From positions 51,999,053 to 52,063,052 of the forward strand of contig CM060732.1 of NCBI GenBank assembly GCA_030704615.1: a DNA stretch of 64,000 bases. Reading direction: 5' to 3'. The notes under the pieces are model-generated. The model made no database searches and was not told where the DNA came from. It saw only the letters and a list, made by a program, of their open reading frames with translations. The DNA comes from Takakia lepidozioides (Eukaryota; Streptophyta; Takakiopsida; Takakiales; Takakiaceae). A program made the position numbers and the translations under genes. This document shows positions 24,721 to 37,289 of the stretch, in pieces (positions within the stretch are counted from its first letter, which is position 1; the number at the start of each line of letters is the position of its first letter).

Positions 24721-26440
24721 CAAGCTCCTTCACTGCTTAGAATCTGAGTGTGCTTATGAAGGGAGCATAGGTTGTTGTGGGGTGGAGTCCCCATAGCTTG
24801 GGGTGCCCCTGGCTTGACTACTATTTTAAATAGTGATGAGTGATGGTGTTGGATTTCATGTTCTTGTGTCAACAGTGTGTTTTAGTTTCTTATCACTCGA
24901 GAGAGATCATCTTGCATCTGTGAGTGCCAGAGGTGAATTTAGTTTTAGCACTTGTGGTTTTTCGTTTTAAAAGTGAGAAAAGCGATTTGTCGAAAGAAGG
25001 TGAGGAGCAGTGAAGAGTGTGCAGCAGGGAGCTTGGCACGCATGCATTGAGGTATATCGATTGAGGAGCATGGCGTGGCATGAGGTGCGGCAAACAGAGG
25101 AGGAGCAATGCTTGGAAGGGTGTGCAGCTGCGATTACAGGGAAGCGGTGCCGCCTTTTGATGATCTATTTCTAAAAGATCAACTCACGGGGGAAGGACTT
25201 GGTATGTTGTGCAAGTGCAGGTGGGGTGAGACGGTGCCATCTGTTTGCTTTGTGATGATTTGAGCCTATGAGGAGAGGCGGAGCTGCCGCTCTCCTTGTG
25301 ATCACCACTTAGCAATTTATGAACTCACGGGGGAAAACAGCTTGGTAGGATGCGGCTATAGATAATGTGTCGTCATTAGCACTCTTGATCACGATTGTAC
25401 AAGGCAGGGCTTGCGGGAGAAGCAGCTTGCTGCCAGATGATGGGCAGGAATTAGGTTGATGACTTCGCAATGTGATATCTTATGCAACTACCAGATTGAG
25501 GCCAACGGCTACAGTTGATTAGTGGCGGTCATGAGGGCCGAGCAAAGCAATCCGTTTATGACGATCAGAAGCGAGCAATGTGTTTCCTGCTAAAGTATTT
25601 TGATTGCAGTTTAGACTTGTAATTAATCAAGATAGGGCGATGCAGTGATTGTTTCACAGCTTTGAAGAGAGGGAGTGTTGCAAGACGATTCATGAAGGGC
25701 AAGTGATCGACATCAAGTTCAGCATCTAAGCAGTTCGACTTCTCACCACCGAGGCTTACCATAAAATTTTGAGTCTGTATCGTGGTATTCAAGGGAGACA
25801 TGGTGACGATTAGGAAGGAGTAGCAGAGGAGAAGTGTGACGCAGGCTTTCAACGTTGTCGGTGCCCATCAGCTTGCGAATTGCTGCTTCGGCCTCTGCTT
25901 GTGGAAGCAGTGCTGGAGTGGATGGTGACGGCTAAGTGCTCTTGATGCATGAATTCATGGCGTTTGATGCTTATGGAGAAGCGTAATGAAGGCTTTGCAG
26001 CCTGATTCCGGGCCTAATTGCCATGTGCATTGGCGGCTATGTCTTCACACTGGAAATGTGGCTGGAATTGAATGAGTCCAGGGTGTTTTGATGCTTCTGG
26101 ACCTGTACATTGAGGGCTATGCAGCCTGGTATCTGAAATTTAGGTCTGATTACCAGGCTTTTCATGCGCAAGTGCGGCTGGATCTTCGGTGGAGAGGCTT
26201 TTCCCTTACCTTTGGACTGGATCCCCAGATGTAAGGGGGCTGGTGATGAAGCCATTCCAGCTCCTCCTGATACTGAGTCGACTGATGAAGAAGAGGTTGT
26301 GGGCAGTCCTGCTCCTCCCACTTGCTTCCTGGTTCTCTGCAGCTCCATTCAGTGATTCTCCTCTTCCATCTCTACGTCTAGCCTCATTGAGAGTAAGGTG
26401 AAGGTGCTGCTCAGTGCAATCGCCCCTCAATCGCACATGG
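24721..26440. other. Non-coding stretch with short degenerate repeats
   Basis: No gene was recognised. The phrase AACTCACGGGGGAA followed by CTTGGTA occurs twice (25182 and 25322). GGTGCCGCC/GGTGCCATC-type phrases recur at about 100-base spacing, suggesting decayed tandem units, perhaps in a retroelement leader. Confidence 0.4.
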
Positions 26441-26451
26441 AGAGGTCATGG

Positions 26452-26722
26452 AAAGGCTCTTGTTGATCTCTGCTCCTTCCATCTTGGTTTGGCGATCATT
26501 ATCAGTAGTGTCAACCCCACGCTCACTGCCGGCAAGATCAATAAAAGAAATTTTGCCAACGACACGGTTTCCTCTTGAGTTACTGCCTTTTGCTCTCTTG
26601 ATAACAAGCTGAAGGATAGCATGAGATCTGGATGACTCTTCATTGGCACCGGTGGAGCCAGTGCTGCGAGCAGAGTTGCCCTTGTCAATAAACTCCTTCA
26701 CCACCTCCACATCTGACACTAG
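26452..26722 (-). pseudogene. Kinesin-13 motor-domain fragment
   Basis: The minus strand encodes about 90 residues of a kinesin-13 motor: GNSARSTGSTGANEESSRSH (switch I, SSRSH), then VVGKISFIDLAGSERG (switch II, DLAGSE), TTDNDRQTKMEGAEINKSL. The 5' edge is a splice-acceptor-like AG before VSDVEVV, and the 3' edge breaks abruptly after INKSL. No P-loop, neck or other exons are nearby. The fragment is open and well conserved but isolated among retroelement sequence, so it is best read as a captured or transposed piece and not a functional motor. Confidence 0.85.
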
Positions 26723-26994
26723 GTCCGAAGATTGGTCTGAAAAGAGAGCAAGTGCAGATGGCAGCTGCCCACCAGGTTCTGACATAGTATCATCAGAGCT
26801 TGTCCCTGCATTAGGGATGGCTCGTTGCATCACGGAAAAGAGAGCCTAAAACTACACGCATATGTTGATGGTGTCTCAAACAGTACACCTTGGTGGCCAT
26901 TGGTAAGGGAATCTATGAGAACTACATGAACGTGTTGGGAACTCGTAGATAACTTGGAAGCAGTTTTTAATGGCGAAAATATTTTGGTGTTAAG

Positions 26995-27015
26995 AAAATA
27001 AATAAATAAATAAAA
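26995..27015 (+). repeat. AAAT/AATA tetranucleotide microsatellite
   Basis: A run of AATAAATA units five repeats long. Confidence 0.8.
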
Positions 27016-27270
27016 CCTTTTTGATCTAATTTAAATGATTTAGAGCCTAATTGGTCATATCTTTGTCCAAATGGACTGCGTTTGACTCAATTTTTGGGGG
27101 GATAGCTGCAAAAAGGGGAAATCTACCTATTTAGACCTGGTTTTAGTTTTTTGGACTTTGCTAATCTATGGAATTTTTTGAGTGTGAGTATGCTATGAAA
27201 GATCCACAATTCTGTTTCTAGAACCTGTTGTGGTCTACATGAGAGACAAATCTGGGGATGTCCTCCTTGT

Positions 27271-28020
27271 ATGGCTGGGGGAAATGAGGACGTAATTGAA
27301 GGGCAGGTCTCTTCTCCTAGCCTGTGCACACAAGGGGACAAGATTTATGTTTCTCAAGGAACTCAGACTGATTTGAGTGGAGAGCAGTTGGACGAGTTGA
27401 TTGCATACTGGGAGTCAGGCATTAGCAATAGACAACACACTGTTGTAGTTGGCGTTGAGGGCCTCAATATTGCTTTGGACAGTCAGAACTATGTTGGAGC
27501 AAGCAGTTCTGCAGCTGTAGGTGAAATACCAAAGTGGGTGGAAGCTAGGCTTGGAACACAGCCAAAGACAACCTCGGGGACCAAGGTGTTCAGCCACAAG
27601 ACCATGGTGTACTGGAGCAGAGGAGCGGGAGCTACACAAGTTTGTGCAATCAGACATGGTTGCAGCCAGACACGCTCTGCACAAGGCAACCACGAGCGGG
27701 GGTTCATTAGCAATGACAAGTTTGTTCTACTTGAAGGAGATGCAGTCATTCGCAATGAGGACACTCGCAACCGTCTCAAAGTTTTCGAGTTGAGAGACTG
27801 TCAGACCCTACCTTTATTTTCTTTAGTATTCAGTGAGCGGGAGATAGGGAAGTATTGCTTTGTCTCTATCTGGCAGAAAGAGGAGAAAGGTTGGTTAGAG
27901 CGAGCTACTGTAGTTTGGGACAAGGTTAGTGGCAGGTTTCTGGACATAGACATACCTCCTACACCTTACCATCATGTAGAGCGAGGTACTTTGAGAGAAG
28001 TCTGGCAGTTGATAGCATAG
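27271..28020 (+). CDS. Unrecognised ORF upstream of a retrotransposon gag
   Basis: Open for 249 residues from an ATG. It has no domain that I recognise. The second half (from ISNDKFVLLEGDAVIRN to the end) looks protein-like, with alternating hydrophobic and charged residues. The middle reads plausibly in another frame as well (27521-27793), so an internal frameshift is possible. It lies 0.5 kb before gag on the same strand, so it may be an extra ORF or a leader remnant of that element. Confidence 0.35.
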   Translation: MAGGNEDVIEGQVSSPSLCTQGDKIYVSQGTQTDLSGEQLDELIAYWESGISNRQHTVVVGVEGLNIALDSQNYVGASSSAAVGEIPKWVEARLGTQPKTTSGTKVFSHKTMVYWSRGAGATQVCAIRHGCSQTRSAQGNHERGFISNDKFVLLEGDAVIRNEDTRNRLKVFELRDCQTLPLFSLVFSEREIGKYCFVSIWQKEEKGWLERATVVWDKVSGRFLDIDIPPTPYHHVERGTLREVWQLIA

Positions 28021-28540
28021 ATCAGGATTAGATCTTGCTTGGTCGGGCCTCTATTCATCCCCTCCCTCTCTTTACTATTTTCATTACTTTGTACTTGTAG
28101 TTGCCAAAGCCTTTCTTGGTGGAGGCCAGTTAGTCCGGGGTTTTGGGCTGGGATATTCTGCATGATCAACACTGCAGATGGATTTTGGTGTGGGGGTGTT
28201 GATGTTTTGATTTCTTGTGTTTGGATCCCCCCCAACACCTGCATGCTTGACTGTGCGCCATGTTGGTTTTGTGTGGGCGCTTGCTTTCATAGGGATTAGG
28301 CCGGATTTGGTCACCGGTCAATCCTAGAATATGCTGTCGGTGGTGAGGCTGGAGTGATGACCAGCAAGACCACCAATGTTTCTTCTATGGTGAGACTGGG
28401 TTGATGACCAGCCAACCATAGGAGTTCTTGCGGTGGATGCAGGTGCAGATGCCCTTAGCCACTGGGATATGACCTTTAATCCGCAACAGGTGCTCACCCG
28501 TGTTACTATTAGAATTAGTACTAGAGCCTTATAGTGTCAC

Positions 28541-30091
28541 GTGAGGGAGGTGCGGGTTGTGAGTATCATCACAGAGTTACCCAAGGGTTTTGAGGGGAGT
28601 ACGGCTACAGGCAGTAGCAGTGAGAATGGGTTCACCAGACGAGGTGTTCGTTTCAGACCACCTTCACCTCCACCCTCAACTAGTGCAGAGTCAGACACAG
28701 ACTCGGAGGCTTTATCAACAAGTGTGCAGTTTCATTCGCCATTGTTGTGGGACGACATGGAGGAGATGTATGGAGCTACCAAGGGGCCTCGTAGGTACTT
28801 TGGAGCTATGGGCACAATCGAGCTGGATGACTTTATCCAGGAGTTCGACAGCTGGTGTGATTTGCAACAAATGCGCAATCCACAGCTGTTCACCCCATTC
28901 ATGGCGTGGAAGGGACTGTTCCAGCATTTGGAAGGCCCGCCTATGGACGATTACCACGAGTTCAGGCGAGGACATGAAGCAGAGATTGAGGAGTGGAGGA
29001 TGTATTGGTCACCTGACTACGTCTCCATTACTCGAGGCACGACGCGACCAGTAGCTACATCAGCACCAATATCTCCCACTGCCAGCACTAGTAGTGGAAC
29101 AAGTAGTGCCGGTACTTCTGCAGGTGGTACCAGTTCAAAAGATGCTACTACTCCTCCTGCCACGACTACAACACATGTGCCTAGATTCAACCCGGTGGTG
29201 GAGTTCTTCCAGGAGTTGCAGACGAACTACCAAGGCGTACGGACAGAGAAGCTGCGAAGTTTGCAAGACTTCCAGCGCAAATCCAATGAGAGCTTGCGAG
29301 ATGCCTACACTCGTATGAGGCGCTTGATAAGTGTGACCCAAGGGGTTACTGAAGCTCAGACAGTCCAGTTCTGGTATGAATTTTGGACAAAGAGCTCAGG
29401 AGAAGGGTGCGGGATGCAACCCTGTTACAAACGGCCCAACCCACATTAGCAGATGTGTTTCTGCTGGCTAAGCGGATTGAGCTCAACAGAGGAGCGAGTT
29501 GTTACCATTGGATTTGGCAAGGACATGCATGCACGAGGCGCAGCTGCCAACCAACAGGTACAAGAGACTGCCCAACAGCGTGGTCAGGGAAGCAAGGTTG
29601 CCCAACCCAAATTCCATGGAGCTTACAGGGGACCTCAGGTGCAGAGGCCCGTAGCTTCTTTTGCAACCCGACAGCAACCAGGGGTGATATGTTGGACATG
29701 TGGAGGACCTCATGTCAAGAAAGATTGCCCAGAGAGTGGCAAAAGGCCGGCACAAGCACAGCCTGCACAGTTGCAGTGTGGGCATTGTGGCAAGTATGGG
29801 CATGGAGATGCCCAGTGTTATGACTTGCACCCTGAGTTGCGGCGAGGCCAGTTCCAAGGAAACAATGGTAGCCGAGGGCAAGGTGGAGCACCTCAGAGAG
29901 GACGAGGTGGTCAGGCACGAGGTGACGGAGGAGACATGGGAGACAGGGCCCCTGCAAACTTGGGGGGCTTTATTGCAATGACCACCTCAGTGAAGATTGA
30001 ATTCAAGATGGCCATCAGACTAAATTTCTTTACAGTCCATCACTGTGATGTACTAATAAGTCTAAGTGATGTCCACTCAATTACATTATGA
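28541..30091 (+). pseudogene. LTR-retrotransposon gag with two zinc knuckles, frameshifted, pol missing
   Basis: The start is taken from the open frame beginning near 28541. An N-terminal Ser/Pro-rich region is followed by the Retrotrans_gag-type capsid domain (FFQELQTNYQGVRTEKLRSL, ESLRDAYTRMRRLISVTQGV, QFWY). The frame then shifts near 29372, where LDKELRRRVRDATLLQ continues in the next frame, and again near 29500. The C-terminal part carries two CCHC knuckles, CWTCGGPHVKKDC and CGHCGKYGHGDAQC, then a Gly/Arg/Gln-rich tail. No protease, RT or integrase follows; sequence similarity ends near 29980. It is probably of gypsy type, which cannot be proven without pol. Confidence 0.8.
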
Positions 30092-31549
30092 ACTTGTGGG
30101 TGCTATGAAAAATTCATGTAGTCTGCAAAACAAGTCACAGGCATTAAAACAATTGTCAATTCATCATTCCACCATTTCGTTCACTAGTAACCAAAAGGCA
30201 GATATTCATCAGTACAGAGAATACTTCTAGAAGTATCGGATATCTCCATACTTGCAATTGAAGGTAGCCCAATTAGAAGTACTGAGAAGATGTGAAATAT
30301 AGTTACAGGGATTTTAAGAGAAAACCAGCAAGGAAGGACAAAATAGACCTACAAACAAACACAATCATCTTAAACCTGTAATCTGGGAATTACTGTAGAC
30401 TTCGTGATTGTGTCTCACCAAATCAAGACCAAGATATGTCAAGACCAAAGACATATATGTTAGTGACTAGTCACAATCACTTCCCCACCAGGCGTTGGAA
30501 GATGCAGTTGGAGGAGGATGAGCCCGAGACTTTCCTTGAATCAATCCTCATCATCTCCCTTCCCTCACAAATACTTTATAATGCTAGTGGAATGCTCAAT
30601 GAAAGGAAGAAGTCTCGAACTTGCCACAGGAAGCTCAAAGAGCTTGCCACAAAAGAAACCAGCATAGGAAATTGGGGCTGTCAAGAGACAGACTAAAAAC
30701 CACTCACTCAAAACCACTGCCGCAATATGAAGGGACACATTGGAAGTGTCACATGGATTGTGAACAATGGCAAAAACAATACAGTACTTTTGCTGGTCCA
30801 TTCTCCACAAATATGTACCCATGTAAGTGATAATATACTGAGGGATTTTTTTCAGATTTAAGACTAGTTTTAGGATGGCTAATCGCACATAATACGAGCA
30901 TGACTCAGCTTTTGAATGGTGTGACAAGCAATAATACACTACGACAGCACACATTCCATTGACGATGAATCCTCTGCGGACTCCTTTGGGTGATAGATAA
31001 TGCACAAATGTGTCAAATACACAGAGCTCCCATATCAAAAACTTCAGAAACATCACTGTCTTCCAGCCCATTAGTCTGAGAGTCACCCTTTGCAGCTCTC
31101 AGGCTCTCCTTCCTAGCCGTCGGCTCCTCCAAACTGTACATACAGTACCAACATAGTGTCACTCAAAAGAGACTCTCTGGCATGGTATTGTTCTCTCCTT
31201 GGCACTCTCCAGAGAACATGAACAAAATAGTAATGTTGAAGGCAAAAAATGCTGCAACATAATGTCTATGATCAGGGTTATGTTGAGAAACAATCAGCTG
31301 CTGCATACAAGGGTCCTGCCATAATAATAGTACATTTAGTGCACAAATGAAACAGGTCTAGAATCAAAACCAACCATGTCCCACGGGAAATGGCAGCAGT
31401 GAGATACTACTACCCACATAGACTAGCCTTGCCTTCTGTAATCAACACTGCTTGAGTCACCTTTCAACTATACTCTTGAGCCGTTTACAGACCCAAAATA
31501 CTGAACCAAACCAAGATGCCAATTAGAGTGCTCTTCACTTTGATGAAAG
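30092..31549. other. Intergenic stretch, no gene recognised
   Basis: Contains a weak copy of the GGTGCTTTATAA-type repeat near 30570-30660 (TACTTTATAATGCTAGTGG, AGGAAGCTCAAAGAGCTTGC). Otherwise only short ORFs are present. Confidence 0.45.
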
Positions 31550-34500
31550 TCAGTGAGGAGCAAACCTAGATACAAGAGCAGCAGTGGATTTTGGTCCCAT
31601 AGCACCACAACAAGCCTTGTATTTCCTTTTTGAGCCACATGGGCATGCCTTGTTCCTGGCTGCTACCTGCTACCACAGCCCCACCATCCAGTCACTTATG
31701 TTTTTGGGTAACAATAGATCATGTAACTGAGCTATCATTACTGTTCATCTTCCAAACCAGGGTGACTTTCATCCAGGTCATTGGTGACTAATAACCAGGA
31801 TGAAGATTTTGGAGAGGTGCAGAAACCTCCCATGACAGAGGCCCTAGGCAGCATCTCTTTTGACAGGATGAAATGCATAATTTCAATCCTCAATGCACAA
31901 ACGTAGAGCTGGTGGTGTTATATAATCTTTAAATACGTTGACATAAAGCGACAACAAACTCAGCTGACTGAGTACTGACATTAAGGGTAGAGACAGATCT
32001 GGACTCACCCGACTCCTCAAGGTGGACATGTCCCCAAACATTCTTGATGTGTTAGAACTGGTTGAATGCCTTCCTGCATCTCCATTGGCATAACAGGAAG
32101 AATGAGATGTGACCGAATCACTGTCATCAGATCCAGATGCTCTGTGGGAGTGGTTCTGCTCAAAGTCACATGTCCAACTCCCTGCCAACCCAGACCTTCA
32201 TCAGCAGAAGAAAGAACTGTTATTTACAGCCAGTCAATGAGGCAGATTTCAATAACTGATATCACAGCAAATTGATATCCACTGTATACACCTTTTTCAC
32301 TGGTTGACCCATGGAGGAGGGGAGCCGCATACCACTGGCCTCAGAAGAACTGGGAATGCTCTCGCAAGAACAAGCTGGACTAATTTCGCCACTGGTGCTT
32401 TGTTCTGCTATCAAAAACTCCATTGCTGCATCGGTGTCACCATGTACCTCATGCAAGACCTACCAGCACAAGTCATTTCCAGGAGGAGTCAGTACAGAAA
32501 CCTGCATGTAATTCAAGCACAAGATCTTGGAACACAAAATACCCTACATAACATTCAGTTTTTCTTTTAATTTTTTTTGGAGAATGGCAATGCAGGCCAA
32601 ACATGTGATTAAGAGGGGTGGAGAAAACTCAGAAGATAAAACCCAATAACCATGTAGCACTTTCCGTCTCCTTTACATAAGTTGACATTGTAGTATCCCT
32701 ACTTCAAGAGTTACATTTTGCTCAAAAAGGCTAATACACGGTTACAAGAGCATTTGACACTACGATTGAACCCTTCAGGACCTTAACAGGAGCAAAGAGG
32801 ATGGGTTATGCAACAGATTTGGTGAGTGACTAACAGCATGCAACGGTTCAAACGAGTGTCCAGAAGACTGGTCAGAGTTAAGTGGCAGTTGAGGGTATCT
32901 CTTGCAACATTGTGTAACCCGTCCTGTTTGCTCCCGCAAGATCCAATAGCTACTGCAATTCAGATGGAAAAACACTCTGTAAAAGCTGGCTCTACTCCTG
33001 TGGGGATTGGAGCTGTTGGTTTGAGAAATGGGGGCTCTCATCTGATTCTAACGACGTTATTTTGACCAATCAACAAAAAACTACAGACTCACTTGCCGCA
33101 CTCTGTCCACATCTGTGCAGCCTGTGCCTGACATCACCATCTTGATTGGCAGATCATCCATGTCTGTGTTCCTGCCCTTGTGTCTAGCTGTCACCTTGTC
33201 CTTGACAGGCGGAGTCCTGGTGGCAGGACTGGCATCCGCCTTCAACCAAAGAAACAGCATCGCACAACAAGTCAATATATTGTTTGTCATTGTTCTTTAT
33301 AACACCAATCAGAAAATGAAAAAGCACCTGAACCCACTGAAATTGCAGAGTGCTAACAAGTAAATCTCTGATGGACAGAGATTCTAGCCTATGTGAGGCA
33401 AGCAACCTGGGTTTATGGAAGCTGACTTACATCTGCCCATTTTAAAGGACATTAGGATTTCTACTTTTCAGGTGCTCCCAACACTTGGACTTGCTGCTGA
33501 CAATGAAATTTACCAGAACTGGCTTCTAGAAGTAAGAGGACGCTAACCTGAATACTGACAGGTCTTGCAGGGCCTTGGCCATCATCGTCAAGCCTTCGAA
33601 CACTGTTGTAGTGCTCACCATCATGATACGATCTGCCAGACAGAACCCTCCATCTGAGTTGACTTCATATTAAACAAAGCCAGTCTCAACTTCAAATATG
33701 AGGGTGGAGAAGGTTTTATCATTCGACCCTCTTAACAACTGTTGCAAATCAGGGTTCCTACCACCTCTACCAGTGATATCCTCAAAACCATCTGTTGGAA
33801 GGTGGTAGGCTAAGAACATTAGTCATGCAATGTGGATGGCATTCAAGAACACATTCATACAAGACAAGGTGGAAGGGCAGGAGGAGGCAACAGGAGAATT
33901 GGGAAAAAGCTATCCCAGTCTCACAAGAGCTGTTAGGCCAAGTAGGTGTGGACACTTGCAGAAGCACTCACAAGTGCAGAGTGCGTGTGTCAGCATTTTC
34001 AAAATTTCTGATGTGCCACCGTGGGGACAAGAGCTGCAGGCACAGGCATAACATGATTCCATCTACAAGTTAAATTATTGTCAACAACTTTACATGCAGC
34101 TGACTCATATACCCACAGCACATTGCCTGCAGACACATTCTCAGAGCACATGCAAGAGAGGGAGAGGTCAGGATGCTAGTTCCCAAGTTCACACAATTAC
34201 AAATCATTTGAAAAGGCCAAGAGAATTGATTTTGTCAAAGAGGTAAGAATAAAGACTAAGCACACAGTTCAGGGAGTGGGTGGGTCAAAAACACACAGAG
34301 AACACCCATAATTGCAACTGGGCTGTAAGTGTGCACAATGGCCGGTAGGATTGCAAGCCTGTGGGGAAAATTTGATACCTGGTGAATGCAAATGTTGCAG
34401 CGTGTAACTAGAGATGCAGCCTGGAGCTCTAGGTGGCCTGCCCATGTGCTATCCTCATGCATGCTCTTGCAATACTCATCAAAGGGTACCTCATCCTCAA

Positions 34501-36426
34501 CAAAAGGCTCAAATTCTTCACGGTGTTCCTGCGATCATGTATAGTCACTAGACAAGGTCAATGCAACAATCGTAATAGATGCTTCCAGATTATGATAGTT
34601 TAATGCTTCAACAGTGTCAAATTATGTTCAAATGATGGTCCATGTGTCCAACCTTACATCTATCAAGTATACCTGTAGGTAGTCCACCACTAAGCGGCGG
34701 TATTTTGCGTGCTCCTCCTCATCCCCCTCCAATTGATCAGCCACAGCCCTGCTTCCATGGTCAACCCACACATAAGTCATCGTCATCATTCTCACAACCT
34801 GACCCACTACTCCCTATACAGACTTGGTCTCTTCCAAGTTTGACTTTCAAATAGAAGGAGCAGAAGCCTGAAAAAGGTGGATACTGGCAGAAGGCCCACC
34901 TGAAGAAACAGTTGCCATCGGCAGTGACATGAGCTATTTTGAGGCCAAGCACATCCAACTGTTCATTCAACTTAATACCATCAACCGCTTTCATCTTTTC
35001 CTGCCATCCTCATTTTGCCCACCCCGTCAGAATCCAGGCATCCATAAATTCCAATTGATTGAACAACATGATTGTCAAATGAAACATAGTGGATGGCCTA
35101 GAACAGTGAATATATTAATATTGGAAAAACACCCTTAAATGCAGTCCCTTGAAGGCAAACTTCTGGGTCTGAACAGCATGTGTATGGACAAAATGTGTCA
35201 AACTGAGCTGGTTGAAAGAATACACAATCCCCCATCTTTGCTCCAAACTCTTACACTAACAACTAGTTCCTCATGAACTCAGAAACAAACTTGGGCCCCA
35301 CTTTTGCATCAAAAGAGAACCAAGTAGACCAGTCAGACCCAGTGATGGGGTGCACATTACAACATGCTCCACAATCAGGGAACTGCTTACATAATATCTG
35401 CATCACTGCTTTAGTGCATTGTGGAGTGTGACAGTTGCAACAATCATTTGACAGATAGCACCGTTCTACAATCACAACAATGCACCTCACTGGTAAGTCC
35501 TACTAGATTTAATTGACTTTGCATAGTGTTACCTGGACTAAGGCACATGACAGCCACACTTATGCCTGTTCAACCCAACCCTAAACACTACATTGTGAAA
35601 ATATCTGCCTACAGGGACATCACCAGTAAAGGAAATCCAAATTCTCCGGGGGCACTCATGTCTCTCCCCTAGAATGCACACGTCCACGACTGTTTAGTAC
35701 TTCCACAAACGAACAAATCCAAGTTGAACTTCCATCATCATGATATTGCAACACAGATCATAAATCTGCAATTTGTATATTGACCGGCCATAATGGGGAC
35801 AATTCAAGTCATCAGCAAGGGCCCTCAGTGCAAAAGGTGGTTTTTACCGGCCAAGTAATTGGCTAAGAGCCACATCACAAACTCAGAATACACTCCTCAA
35901 AACATGCTACCTGCCAATGTACATTATGGCGGTATCACTGAGAATCTACATAGCATGGGCATCGCCCAAGGAGGTAACCGAGCTGACACTGGAACTTTCT
36001 TCCACGCAAGTAAGTTCCATCTTCTTAAGAAACCTCTCCCCTCACTCACAGAGACCTAGCCTGCGGAATCTCGAAAAGGAAATCATACATTCTGTGGAAA
36101 TACAGACACCAAGCCAGGCGAAACGCAATGTCGCCCGATGGATAATTGAGTTCCACATTACAGCACAATTGAGATAGACTCTGCGACAGGCGCCTAGAAA
36201 TACACAATTCTAAGCCCAGGAGAGTGGGAGGGAGGATGCAGAGAGGTTAATAACGACTTTCTGAATCAAACCTCTCTGCAAGCTCAGATGATCTTACCTA
36301 CATCAAAATAACAGAAACATTTCAAAGACTTTTCCTTACCCAGAATAAGAAAACATCAAGGAAAGTGAGAAAAAGGATTACCTTAGGAAAATTATGCTTA
36401 AGCTTCCTGTACTTGCCGTGCACCAT
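31550..36426 (-). CDS. OTU7: OTU-domain deubiquitinase with SEC-C motif (OTU7/OTUD3 type)
   Basis: Cysteine protease that removes ubiquitin from substrates. Exons: 36382-36426 (start MVHGKYRKLKHNFPK), 34900-35000, 34673-34748, 34379-34528, about 33548-33653, 33093-33239, 32292-32459, about 32009-32183, and 31550-31659 with a TGA stop. The first four junctions agree in phase. The catalytic cysteine lies in VTADGNCFFR, followed by EGDEEEHAKYRR, EDEVPFDEYCKSMHEDSTWA and GHLELQAASLVTRCNICIH. The catalytic histidine lies in SYHDGEHYNSVR. A UBA-like segment (KMVMSGTGCTDVDRVRQVLH, GDTDAAMEFLIAEQ) and the C-terminal SEC-C zinc motif CPCGSKRKYKACCG complete the OTU7 architecture. A short exon between 33.7 and 34.3 kb (region WYIRNF in relatives) was not found. 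No stop or frameshift was seen, so it is probably functional. Confidence 0.92.
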
Positions 36427-36957
36427 CGCTGCTGCTGCGATCGCAGGGATCCACAGCAGCCGAGCTCTCTTGAGACCTGCAGAGCAGGCGCGCGCAAGGA
36501 CTACGGCCCAGCGATGGATGACTGGTCCCATTTCATTCGTCCGTATACCTCATCCGTCTGATTCCGTTTGAACAGCGCATCCCCACGTGTCATGTGCGCG
36601 GGAAACCAAATTGCCTACCCTAAAGGACATAGGGGTCTACAACTAGCCTGACTGTTACACGTGTACCTGCGACGTGGCACAAGCAAGGCTGTCGACGACG
36701 TAGACGAATCTGCACCGCAAGTTGGACTTCTGATCGGATGGACAGTATTCAAATGAGGGAAACAGGATTTTATTTTGTTTTGTTTTTATTTTTATTTAAT
36801 CATTTTTTCATTTTTATTTTGTTTAAAAGGAAACCTGGGAGCGACAGCCCACAATTCAGGAGGGGGAAAAATTAACCCCCTTTCATTTATGGGCCATGAG
36901 GCATACAGGACGATCAACGCCCAGACCTACCGTCACGAACAATTCACATACGGGGCA

Positions 36958-37030
36958 GGGCAGCGGGTTTGAACCCCGAACCACCAGGGCGACACACTGT
37001 GCACTTACCAGCTGAGCTACCAGCCGATGT
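36958..37030 (-). repeat. tRNA-derived SINE head
   Basis: The minus strand reads GGCTGGTAGCTCAGCTGGTA (A box, D-arm like) and then TTCGGGGTTCAAACCCGCTG (B box, T-arm). The acceptor stem does not close and the anticodon arm is poor, so it is a tRNA-derived SINE or pseudogene and not a tRNA gene. Confidence 0.65.
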
Positions 37031-37289
37031 GCCATTTTTTAAGGAGAACAACAGTTGCCTAGCCCGGAATACAGGCTAAGTTTTTTTTTAATATTAAAAA
37101 GGCCAGTTAATGGCTCTCATTTTAGATTAATAGCCGCGAGGCCCATGGGCCCCGCCAAGGTACCCCAGAAAGTGGGCCCGCCAGGTACAGAGAAACGGTC
37201 ACCAACTGCCCGGGTCCACCAGAGAAAGGGTCACCGGTCCAGGTCCACGACAAATGGTGTGCCGCCGCATTGTCCCCAGTTAGACCCAC

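Noticed and set aside
26723-26833. Extension of the kinesin fragment at its N-terminal side
   Set aside because: The open frame continues, but the sequence (AIPNAGTSSDDTMSEPGG) does not match kinesin-13, and an AG acceptor lies at the similarity break.
35263-35490. Cys-rich 75-aa ORF in the first long intron of the OTU gene
   Set aside because: It has a protein-like look (CNCHTPQC, FPDCGACC) but no family, start context or splice support.
36958-37030. Functional tRNA gene
   Set aside because: A and B boxes are present, but the acceptor stem does not pair and no proper anticodon arm forms.
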